From UBA1181 sp045600225 (GTDB lineage Bacteria > Bacteroidota > Bacteroidia > Bacteroidales > Paludibacteraceae), in NCBI GenBank assembly GCA_045600225.1, contig JAZRXL010000062.1, positions 1 through 44,550 on the forward strand: 44,550 nucleotides of DNA, given 5' to 3'. Of this stretch, positions 9,154-15,966 are shown piece by piece (position 1 is the stretch's first letter; each line of letters opens with the position of its first letter). The notes beneath the pieces are model-generated. The model saw only the letters and a program-made list of their open reading frames with translations. It was not told the DNA's origin and made no database searches. The position numbers and the translations under genes were made by a program.

Positions 9154-9708
9154 TTATTCTCTATCTAATTTATCATTCTGCCAATTTACAACATTTTTCT
9201 CAATATAATCAGATATCCTGTCAAATTCATCTTGATTGCGGACAATTCGGTCGTGAAAACGTGTTTGCCATGCGAATGGGATGTTGTTTTGGTTGGCAAA
9301 TTTGGTGATTGACGATTTGATACCACGGATAACCACCGCCAATGAATTTTTATGTGGTGAAATATTTGCCATTTGTGTATTCACCCCCGTAGAGACGTTG
9401 CGCGCAACGTCTCTACAATGCACACCGATATCATTTTCCCCATCAATCATCACAATGGCATGGATATGGTCCGGCATTAGCACAAACAATGGAATTTCGG
9501 CGTATGGATAATGCGTTTTCACATTCATGAATTGTTCATAGGCATATTGGCCGATGGGCGACAATTGCATTTGGGGTTCGGTATTAATTTCGCCGAAATA
9601 ATGTTCGCGATTTTTGGTGCAAATTGTCACAAAATACGTCCCTCCGTTATAATCGTGCCATTGTGCACGGGCGGAGGGGATACGGTATTGATTATTAAAT
9701 TTTTCCAT
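9154..9708 (-). CDS. REP-associated tyrosine transposase (RAYT, Y1 HUH family)
   Basis: A 184-residue transposase-like protein of the IS200/IS605-related TnpA-REP family, which binds and processes REP hairpins. It starts with RIPSARAQWHDYNGGTYFVT, has the HUH pair His81-Ile-His83 in MPDHIHAIVMI, and a likely catalytic Tyr168 in ISDYIEKNVVNW. REP palindromes lie on both sides. One REP (9389-9416) lies inside the gene and adds RDVARNVSTG at residues 99-108 between the HUH motif and the C-terminal helix, without breaking the frame. The gene sits between the PIN-like gene and hsdR and ends 6 bases before hsdR, so it may be co-transcribed with the restriction genes. Confidence 0.9.
   Translation of the reverse strand: MEKFNNQYRIPSARAQWHDYNGGTYFVTICTKNREHYFGEINTEPQMQLSPIGQYAYEQFMNVKTHYPYAEIPLFVLMPDHIHAIVMIDGENDIGVHCRDVARNVSTGVNTQMANISPHKNSLAVVIRGIKSSITKFANQNNIPFAWQTRFHDRIVRNQDEFDRISDYIEKNVVNWQNDKLDRE
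9389..9416. repeat. REP palindrome inserted in frame inside the RAYT gene
   Basis: A perfect 28-bp palindrome identical to the one in hsdR, and read in the same frame, giving RDVARNVSTG at residues 99-108 of the transposase. Confidence 0.9.
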
Positions 9709-9768
9709 AATTGTTATATTAATTAAACAAAATTCAGACAGATATTTTGGGGGATGTTTCCCCGCCCC

Positions 9769-9814
9769 GTAGAGACGTTGCGCGCAACGTCTCTACAATG
9801 CGCAACGTCTCTAC
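9769..9814. repeat. REP palindrome followed by a half copy
   Basis: A full 28-bp palindrome (9769-9796) is followed after AATG by a second right arm CGCAACGTCTCTAC (9801-9814). The half copy suggests slippage or a partial transposition event at the end of the element, 61 bases upstream of the RAYT start codon. Confidence 0.85.
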
Positions 9815-9883
9815 AATAACAACGCACCAACCGCAGAAATATTTTAAATTATAGACAGGATGCAATCATTCAGAGGGTTTGGA

Positions 9884-10060
9884 TCATTTGCCGACCGTAT
9901 AGACGTTGCGCACAACGTCTGTACAATGACAACACGTAATTTCCCCGAAAAAATGTTCCATATTTTTGGTGCAAATGGTTACAAAATACACACCTCCATC
10001 ATACCCATGCCAGTTGGCACGTGCCGACGGTATACGATATTTGTTCTGAAATCTGTCCAT
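9884..10060 (-). pseudogene. Truncated second RAYT gene (internal deletion)
   Basis: The first 40 or so residues (KYRIPSARANWHGYDGGVYF through EHFFGEI) match the neighbouring RAYT closely. The frame then jumps to CCHCTDVVRNVYTVGK, which corresponds to VHCRDVARNVSTGVN of the intact copy, and stops. The HUH motif and tyrosine are therefore lost through a deletion of roughly residues 42-95 plus loss of the 3' end. An open frame extends upstream to 10159, but that part is encoded by REP copies. The start used is the ATG of MDRFQNKYR. Confidence 0.8.
9897..9924. repeat. Degenerate REP palindrome in the RAYT pseudogene
   Basis: A 28-base copy with a few changes from the perfect form (GTATAGACGTTGCG / CACAACGTCTGTAC). 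It encodes TDVVRNVYT at the 3' end of the truncated transposase, the same frame as in the intact gene. Confidence 0.8.
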
Positions 10061-10086
10061 TTTATTGTCGGTTATTGGGTCGTACC

Positions 10087-10114
10087 GTACAGACGTGGTG
10101 CACACCATCTGTAA
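10087..10114. repeat. Degenerate REP palindrome
   Basis: A 28-base copy starting GTACAGACGTGGTG with right arm CACACCATCTGTAA. Several changes are paired across the arms, so the hairpin is mostly kept. Confidence 0.7.
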
Positions 10115-10144
10115 AATGCGTAATTTGTTATCGTTTGGGATTCC

Positions 10145-10172
10145 GTAGAGACGTGGCACGCCGCGTCTCTAC
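10145..10172. repeat. REP palindrome, variant copy
   Basis: A 28-base copy GTAGAGACGTGGCA / CGCCGCGTCTCTAC. The outer arms GTAGAGACG / CGTCTCTAC are perfect, with variation only near the centre. The following 148 bases up to the PIN-like gene show nothing recognisable. Confidence 0.75.
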
Positions 10173-10320
10173 AATGCGTTTTGTTCATATATTATTATTC
10201 CATAATTTCATTGTTATATTCCCCGAATATAAACGTTACGTATATCGTTGGGGGCGGTTGTTTGCGTTTTGTACCCGATGTCCATTATACAACCAATCAA
10301 CCGCCTTCTCCTACACAATT

Positions 10321-12369
10321 TTAATGCAGTTCATTTTCCAGTTCCTTTTCTAATTCAATTAAATCATTGTATTCTTCTTGATTATATTGAAATTTCTGAT
10401 ATTGAAGTTTGGTCAACTCTTTTTCTTTTGCCTTAAATGCTTCAAGTGGATTTATACTTTCTCCATAAATGGCTGCATATAACCATGCAAAGATTAACGA
10501 GCCTAAAGATATACGAAGAGTCCACACTTCAAAATCCTCCCATTTAAACACAAATGATAGTAATAAATACCCCAAAACAGGAATCAACCATAACAAATAT
10601 TTATATTTATAACTTACTAAATCTTTATGAGCTTGATTTTCAGCATTTTCTTTACTTGTTTTCAATTGACCTAATCGAGTCTTTGTTTGACTTAACTTTT
10701 CTCTTTTCTGCTCGTTTTTTTGTCTTTGTAACTCATTTTTAGTTTCTTCTTTTATTTTAGCAATTATTTCTTCACTAAGTTTTTTATCTTGTTGATTCTG
10801 AATTTCTTTTTCTTTTAGTTTTTCCTCATATTCCGCCTCTATCTTATCTTTAGCAAATTTTCTCGCTTCATTTCTAAAATCTTTCTTATTTTCTATCAAA
10901 CTTCTCAAATCAGACTCAATAAACGAATCAACTAAAACATTCTGCTTTGTAAAATCTTCTGTTATTTCACTTATTCCCGCCATAATTTCTTGCATTTCAT
11001 AAGGTTCAACAACAGATTTATTATGTGGAAGATTCAGGAAGCTAACAAAACTTCTATAATCATCATCACTTCTTGATACATATTTTAACAATATTGCCAT
11101 CCATTGACTTGGTAATAAAGTAACTGGTTGTTTTGCAGACCGCTCATAATCCCAACTTTGAAGCTTTTGATCTGTTGTGATTAAATAATATTTTGTGTCT
11201 GTAACACTAATATCATTACCTTTTCTTAAACATTCAATCCAACATATATTTTCAGCATCAACTTGATGAGAATGTTCTTGATTATTGTTTTTTACGACAG
11301 AAATACAATCCTTATAATTTGATATATTCTTGTTGTCATTTTCATACGGAACTTTGCAATCTTCTTCTATGTCAAATTCTTTTAACAAACGATTGTAGCT
11401 TTCAACAATTGTTGCTTTAAATGTTTCAAATCCATACGTGTTTCTATCTTTTCTCCAATCGTGATAAAATTGATACATTCCACTTCCATTGGCATGATTT
11501 CTAAATGGTTGTGAATTTATGCATCCAAATGGTCTTGTATTATTAATTTGAGATATTTGGAAATCAACGGATTCTAAAAACTCCTTTCGAGTATTAACCG
11601 TAATCTTTAGTTTTTGCCCACTTTGTTTACATTTCTTTAGAAAAGAAATTATTCTTTTCTTTCTAACTTCTCCATTTATACCTAAGGCACGATACAACAA
11701 TGCATTATCAAGATAGAAAACCTTGTTTTTTATGGCATTAGCAAGCATTGTTTCTTTTGAATTATTCACAGTTATTGCATATTCTATAGCAAAACTAACC
11801 AATTGAAATAATGCTTCATCTTTTTCTACATCATCCCATTTTAAAAAAGAATTTATCTGTTCTATCTCTTCATTTGTAAAGGAATTACTTTGAACTCGAG
11901 AAGTCGTTTTTTGAACCTTACGTTTTATTATTGTATCATAAGCGGTAATATTAGTATTCATCAACTCATACAAATATCGTTCAATCAAAGTCTTAAAACC
12001 TTTATCTGAAGACTTCAAAACTTCACGTTCATATTTCTCAATTATTTTATCTATTGAGCCATTTGACCTTTCAATCAATAAATTATATCTTTTCCCATCC
12101 AAATAATACTTATATTCTTCTTTATCAACAACCAAAACAAATATATCAACGTCTCTGCTAACTATATTTTCAATTTCTGCTTCAGAAAACGATAATCCTA
12201 ATATATTCTCTACGGCATTTGCAATTTCCGCTGTGCTATATGGTTTATTTTCATTACTAACAAAAACGGATTCAATAAACTTTCTTTTTATTGTTTCTGT
12301 TTTTTTAGAGGACATTTCTTTTGCATAAATAATAGCAGAAGTCCTACATATTGTTTGAATATCTTTCAT
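10321..12369 (-). CDS. Membrane-anchored PIN-like nuclease candidate in the RM operon
   Basis: A 682-residue protein without a standard name. The middle fits a PIN-like RNase: VFYLDNALLYRALG (Asp221), NTRKEFLES (Glu263/Glu266), HQVDAENICWIE (Asp371) and LITTDQKL (Asp400), the usual acidic set. Residues about 505-580 are a charged Lys/Glu-rich coiled coil. Two membrane segments follow (about 590-608 and 618-635), then a 45-residue charged tail. The gene starts 24 bases after hsdS with an unusually strong Shine-Dalgarno site (GGAGGAG), so it is translated with the type I RM genes. It is clearly richer in A+T than hsdR or hsdM, suggesting separate acquisition. A defence effector that cuts RNA is an inference; an unrelated membrane protein is possible. 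Confidence 0.6.
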   Translation of the reverse strand: MKDIQTICRTSAIIYAKEMSSKKTETIKRKFIESVFVSNENKPYSTAEIANAVENILGLSFSEAEIENIVSRDVDIFVLVVDKEEYKYYLDGKRYNLLIERSNGSIDKIIEKYEREVLKSSDKGFKTLIERYLYELMNTNITAYDTIIKRKVQKTTSRVQSNSFTNEEIEQINSFLKWDDVEKDEALFQLVSFAIEYAITVNNSKETMLANAIKNKVFYLDNALLYRALGINGEVRKKRIISFLKKCKQSGQKLKITVNTRKEFLESVDFQISQINNTRPFGCINSQPFRNHANGSGMYQFYHDWRKDRNTYGFETFKATIVESYNRLLKEFDIEEDCKVPYENDNKNISNYKDCISVVKNNNQEHSHQVDAENICWIECLRKGNDISVTDTKYYLITTDQKLQSWDYERSAKQPVTLLPSQWMAILLKYVSRSDDDYRSFVSFLNLPHNKSVVEPYEMQEIMAGISEITEDFTKQNVLVDSFIESDLRSLIENKKDFRNEARKFAKDKIEAEYEEKLKEKEIQNQQDKKLSEEIIAKIKEETKNELQRQKNEQKREKLSQTKTRLGQLKTSKENAENQAHKDLVSYKYKYLLWLIPVLGYLLLSFVFKWEDFEVWTLRISLGSLIFAWLYAAIYGESINPLEAFKAKEKELTKLQYQKFQYNQEEYNDLIELEKELENELH

Positions 12370-12393
12370 CTATCTCCTCCTTTATTTCCTTTT

Positions 12394-13515
12394 TTACGCC
12401 ATCACAACCGACAGCATTTCCATTAATTTTTCGTTCTCTTTCTTTATTTGTAACCACAATGAAATTAGTGGTTTGATTTTTTCATCACCATCATTTAATG
12501 TTTTGGCATCTGGAATAATAACCTCTGCATTTTCCAAATCTTCTCGTTTGATATGCCCCATTGAGGTTGCTTTTGCTGCAATAAAAGTTTTCCAACCTTC
12601 AATGTGGCGTTTTATAGAGAAATACACAAACCAATTAGGACAATTAATTGGTGTAACTTTGAAAAGATGCTGATTTAACACTCCAACACCACCTACCCAA
12701 AAATCCACTAATAGCGTTGCTGACCAAGAAAAAATCATATCACCATCGTTGATGATGTAATTGTTTGGAACATCTTTCGTAGCATGATTACTATTAAAAT
12801 CAAAACGACCTTGTCCTAGTTCTCTAATTTTTAGGACTGGATAGTAATCATATGAATCGGTTTCAAAGTTTTGACAAGCAAGACCATTAAAATATTCTGC
12901 AATATCCGTTAAACATCCCATTCTCCATCCTTCTGGTAGCCTCTCAACATCAATCCCATCCACAAACATTTTTCTATATAATGCTTGTGCTGCCTCTTCG
13001 AGCTTGGCTATGGTCTGCTTGTTGTTGGCGATTCGGTTTTGAATCGCTTGGTAACGGGCTACGATGCGACGTTGCTCTTCAATGGAGGGAACTGGCAACT
13101 GCATATCCATAAAATCATTCCAGTCAAGAGATCCGCGGACTCCACCTACTGCATAAAAAACAGCCTCTCTATCAAATTCTGAACGAGAAAACCACATGTG
13201 TAAATAATCGGGTAACAATTCATTGTTACAGATTTCAAACACAGGATATGCAGGAGACATAATCGCATTCTCGCCTTTATATATCGCTATTGGCATTTTT
13301 CCGTCCCGACTAACCTGCATCAAACTACAAGCAAACTGATTCTCTTTAATTATCTTATATTTAGACAAATCAGTTCCTATCGTATTAGCCACCGAAGGGA
13401 TAAAAGCCTTTGCGATTGTAAGGCCTACCAACTTGTTCACATTCAAATCAGTATTCCTCACATCCACCTCACGGATATAATCCCCCAGACGCCTATATGT
13501 AGAATTATTGTTCAT
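12394..13515 (-). CDS. hsdS: Type I restriction-modification specificity subunit (HsdS)
   Basis: A 373-residue subunit that recognises the two half-sites of the DNA target. Two target recognition domains are visible (about 1-135 and 195-345), each followed by a helical spacer: SIEEQRRIVARYQAIQNRIA then KLEEAAQALYRKMF in the middle, and ISLWLQIKKENEKLMEML at the end. The start codon overlaps the stop of the upstream fic gene by one base (TAATG), indicating coupled translation. Its first 21 codons are duplicated at 14476-14541, upstream of that fic gene. Confidence 0.9.
   Translation of the reverse strand: MNNNSTYRRLGDYIREVDVRNTDLNVNKLVGLTIAKAFIPSVANTIGTDLSKYKIIKENQFACSLMQVSRDGKMPIAIYKGENAIMSPAYPVFEICNNELLPDYLHMWFSRSEFDREAVFYAVGGVRGSLDWNDFMDMQLPVPSIEEQRRIVARYQAIQNRIANNKQTIAKLEEAAQALYRKMFVDGIDVERLPEGWRMGCLTDIAEYFNGLACQNFETDSYDYYPVLKIRELGQGRFDFNSNHATKDVPNNYIINDGDMIFSWSATLLVDFWVGGVGVLNQHLFKVTPINCPNWFVYFSIKRHIEGWKTFIAAKATSMGHIKREDLENAEVIIPDAKTLNDGDEKIKPLISLWLQIKKENEKLMEMLSVVMA
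13453..13515. repeat. Direct repeat A (hsdS 5' end)
   Basis: This copy of the hsdS start matches the stretch at 14476-14541 with few mismatches and one extra Asn codon in the other copy. The two copies bracket the Bro-N/Fic gene in the same orientation. Confidence 0.85.
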
Positions 13516-14381
13516 TATTCTTCTTGTTCGTAATAGTAAGAGTAATCGATTCCCTTCATAAATATTTCGCGGTCATCTATCTTGTCCGTCAATGCATTTT
13601 GCAATAGAGAACGAATTGCGCTACTATCTGTATGACTACTCATCATCGCATCTAGGTAGTCGTTCTTCGCTATGCTACTCCAGTCAATGCATCTCTTGAG
13701 GTTCTTTTTCAATATCAGATCGAGCCATATTCGGGTGCTTCGCCCATTACCTTCCATAAAAGGGTGAGCGACGTTCATCTCCACATACTTGTCAACTATC
13801 TCATCGAATGTCGTTTCTGGCATCGCATCTATCTGCTTTAGCGCATTGTCGAGATATTGTGCCACACAAAATGTAAAACCTCCTTTCGAGATGGTTTTTG
13901 TACGAATTTGACCAGCAAAGTCATACAATCCTCCAAATATATAGGCATGTATCTGCTGTAATCCTTTCGTAGTTCCTACTTCTATGTTTTCAATAAACGA
14001 GGTCTCCCACAATTGATATGCTTTCTTTTGGCTCTTGCCATCTATTGTGTTTTCGCTGTATGTAAGCCAATCTAAAAATTGAATCGCATTTTTGTTCGGT
14101 ATGTGTTTTGCAAGCTCTTCAATATCTTTTTGGGCAAAGCAATCCGTCATATATCGTTTGCCATCAGCTGCAGTTAATTTCAGTTGACTACAACGTGTAG
14201 TCAACTCAGGTTGGCTCTTTTTAAGGCGCGTCTTAAGAACGCTCCAATACTTTCTCGGATTGGGGCTATCGGTAATGGAGGCTACGACGTCAACAATCGA
14301 AATCATCCATTGTTTGTTGTCATCGTCCCACACGGTACGCACCTCTCGGTTATTATAGAATCTAATTGAAACCTTCTTCAT
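13515..14381 (-). CDS. Fic protein with N-terminal Bro-N-like domain
   Basis: A 288-residue protein. Residues about 1-95 resemble the Bro-N domain of phage antirepressors (VRTVWDDDNKQWMISIVDVV, then YWSVLKTRLKK and AADGKRYMTD). Residues about 135-250 are a Fic domain with QQIHAYIFGGLYDFAGQIRT and the complete active motif HPFMEGNGR at 206-214. Fic enzymes usually transfer AMP from ATP to a protein hydroxyl group. TSFIEN at 127-132 resembles the (S/T)xxxE(G/N) inhibitory helix of class II Fic proteins, but its position should be checked. It lies between hsdM and hsdS, translationally coupled to hsdS, and is flanked by direct repeats. A regulator or toxin of the RM locus is likely; target unknown. 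Confidence 0.88.
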   Translation of the reverse strand: MKKVSIRFYNNREVRTVWDDDNKQWMISIVDVVASITDSPNPRKYWSVLKTRLKKSQPELTTRCSQLKLTAADGKRYMTDCFAQKDIEELAKHIPNKNAIQFLDWLTYSENTIDGKSQKKAYQLWETSFIENIEVGTTKGLQQIHAYIFGGLYDFAGQIRTKTISKGGFTFCVAQYLDNALKQIDAMPETTFDEIVDKYVEMNVAHPFMEGNGRSTRIWLDLILKKNLKRCIDWSSIAKNDYLDAMMSSHTDSSAIRSLLQNALTDKIDDREIFMKGIDYSYYYEQEE

Positions 14382-14388
14382 AAATCAT

Positions 14389-14541
14389 CTATAATCTATA
14401 TCCTCGGATCTCGAGACCAATCTCTACAGCCTTTTTGCTTTCCTCATCTATGGCAAATATCAAGCGTTCATCCACATTCCTCACATCCACCTCGCGGATA
14501 TAGTCCCCCAGACGTTTATATGTAGAGTTGTTATTATTCAT
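14389..14541 (-). pseudogene. Chimeric hsdS/hsdM-like remnant (50 codons)
   Basis: A complete short frame on the minus strand. Its first 22 residues, MNNNNSTYKRLGDYIREVDV plus RN, copy the start of HsdS. The rest, ending DEESKKAVEIGLEIRGYRL, resembles the C-terminus of HsdM (EEESKKAVEKVFEELGYKL), and the DNA there shares the run GCCTTTTTGCT with the hsdM 3' end. It is therefore a recombination scar joining the front of one RM gene to the back of another. A function as a small protein is unlikely but not excluded, since start and stop are intact. Confidence 0.75.
14476..14541. repeat. Direct repeat B (copy of the hsdS 5' end)
   Basis: Partner of 13453-13515. Together they flank the Bro-N/Fic gene and would allow its loss or exchange by homologous recombination. 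Confidence 0.85.
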
Positions 14542-14559
14542 TGTAAAAAAACATTATAT

Positions 14560-14593
14560 TTCTTTCCAATTTACAAAGATTTGGAAAGAATTG
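14560..14593. repeat. Direct repeat C, left flank of the second fic gene
   Basis: Starts TTCTTTCCAATTT and ends GGAAAGAATTG; the arms TTCTTTCCAA / TTGGAAAGAA form a perfect 10-bp inverted repeat. A nearly identical sequence lies at 15905-15938. It overlaps the last codons of the fic gene. Confidence 0.75.
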
Positions 14594-15914
14594 TATCAAA
14601 ATCCTCACTCTTAATGTATCCTTTCTTCACTTCGTTAATCTGAATTTCCTTAAGAAATCCTTTGTTCATTAATCCAATTATATCAGTTTTTGCAGTTGTT
14701 GCAGTAACCCCGAATTGAATTTGAAAATCTTTTACGAAATATGTCTTATTTGGATTTACCGCATACAATCTCAATATCTCCGCTTGCCTTTGGTTTATAC
14801 CGCCAATCCGTAAGAATCTATCGGTATCATTTCTTTCAGAACTTTTTCTTTTAAGATATAATTGAAGTTCTTCAAACGACTCCTTTAGCACTTTCAAGTT
14901 ATACAAAATGAAATATCCAATGTCATTCCCATCTGATTCAGCATACAAATACGCCTTTTCATAATCATTTTTCCTTCTATATATGATTCTGGAAATAGAC
15001 ATATATTCCATCAACCAATAACCTTCTTTTAGCATATACCAATAGAATATCGCTCTTGCTGTTCTTCCGTTTCCATCTACAAATGGATGCATATATGCTA
15101 TCATAAAATGTAGGATAATTCCTTTTATGATGGGATGCACAAATAGTTCGCTTTCCTTAGCATTGAAATAGTCACAAAAGATTTTCACAAAGTCTGATAT
15201 TTCAGTATGAGAAGGTGGAGTATGAACAACTTCGCTTTTTGTATCATCCACCACCACCACATCATCATTGTCTCTTAATCGACCACAATCCAGAGGGTTG
15301 TCTAAGGTGTTTTCGGTCATGAGCGAATGGATATTAAGCAAAGCCTCTTCTGTCAAAATCTGATCTTTGTGTGCTGATATATAACGAATTGTATTGTAAT
15401 TATTCAAGATCATCTGTTGTGCTTTGTCTTTCGGCTTCAATCCTTTCCTCAGCATATCCTTAGCCACTTTCCTGGTTGTGGAAGCTCCCTCCATTTGGCT
15501 TGAAGCAATAGCTTCCTCCATCAATGAACTTACCAAATATTTATGCTTGTCTTCTGATTGCAAAAGAGAATCATTGCCTAAAACTCCTCCGAAATTCAAG
15601 TCGAATTCATGACATAGACTCTGCATTTTGTTTGTTAGTCCGAAATGAATGTTATAGCGTTCCCATTCTGATACCTCTTTATTTTGTAGCAATCTATCAA
15701 GCTTTACTCTCGTCCACAACTCCTCTGGGCTACAACCATCGGGACTTTTTTTATATTTAACCTTGTTCCAATACAAGTATTCTTCGTTGATAGCACGCAC
15801 AAATGACCACAATTCCTTATTCTGGTTAAGAGCAACGAATTGTATAGACATTTCTAATTTTGGAGAGTGAGGTGGGAGTTCAATCATATCGTCAACCTTT
15901 ATTATTCTTTCCAA
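14571..15914 (-). CDS. Class II Fic protein with C-terminal winged-helix
   Basis: A 447-residue Fic protein. The inhibitory motif SSQMEG (138-143) precedes the Fic core and marks the class II, self-inhibited type; the active motif HPFVDGNGR at 276-284 is complete. The C-terminal 80 residues (RQAEILRLYAVNPNKTYFVK, then TATTAKTDIIGLMNKGFLKE) form a winged helix, which may bind DNA. It probably AMPylates a protein. The frame begins at a TTG at 15914 inside a flanking repeat; the first ATG is at 15887, nine codons in, and either may be the true start. It sits 52 bases after hsdM, inside the RM operon, between two near-identical repeats. Confidence 0.9.
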   Translation of the reverse strand: MERIIKVDDMIELPPHSPKLEMSIQFVALNQNKELWSFVRAINEEYLYWNKVKYKKSPDGCSPEELWTRVKLDRLLQNKEVSEWERYNIHFGLTNKMQSLCHEFDLNFGGVLGNDSLLQSEDKHKYLVSSLMEEAIASSQMEGASTTRKVAKDMLRKGLKPKDKAQQMILNNYNTIRYISAHKDQILTEEALLNIHSLMTENTLDNPLDCGRLRDNDDVVVVDDTKSEVVHTPPSHTEISDFVKIFCDYFNAKESELFVHPIIKGIILHFMIAYMHPFVDGNGRTARAIFYWYMLKEGYWLMEYMSISRIIYRRKNDYEKAYLYAESDGNDIGYFILYNLKVLKESFEELQLYLKRKSSERNDTDRFLRIGGINQRQAEILRLYAVNPNKTYFVKDFQIQFGVTATTAKTDIIGLMNKGFLKEIQINEVKKGYIKSEDFDTILSKSL

Positions 15915-15938
15915 TTTTTACAAAATTAGAAAGAATTG
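15905..15938. repeat. Direct repeat C, right flank of the second fic gene
   Basis: Same sequence as at 14560-14593 apart from a small insertion, a one-base deletion and two substitutions; it too contains inverted CTTTCCAA / GAAAGAA arms. It is followed by another hairpin TTGGAA-TATT-TTCCAA (15937-15952). These could be operator sites for the winged helix of the Fic protein or scars of gene insertion. Confidence 0.75.
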
Positions 15939-15966
15939 GAATATTTTCCAAGATATTGCAAAGAAA

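Noticed and set aside
10061..10159. Upstream extension of the RAYT fragment frame
   Set aside because: This stretch is encoded by two degenerate REP units, not by transposase-like sequence; the transposase start MDRFQNKYR is at 10060.
8822..10172. CRISPR array
   Set aside because: The repeats are palindromes with irregular spacing, some inside genes, and no cas genes are present.
14182..14206. Palindrome AGTTGACTAC-AACGT-GTAGTCAACT in the Bro-N/Fic gene
   Set aside because: It lies in the conserved ELTTRCSQLKL stretch of the Bro-N-like domain, so coding constraint explains it better than a repeat insertion.
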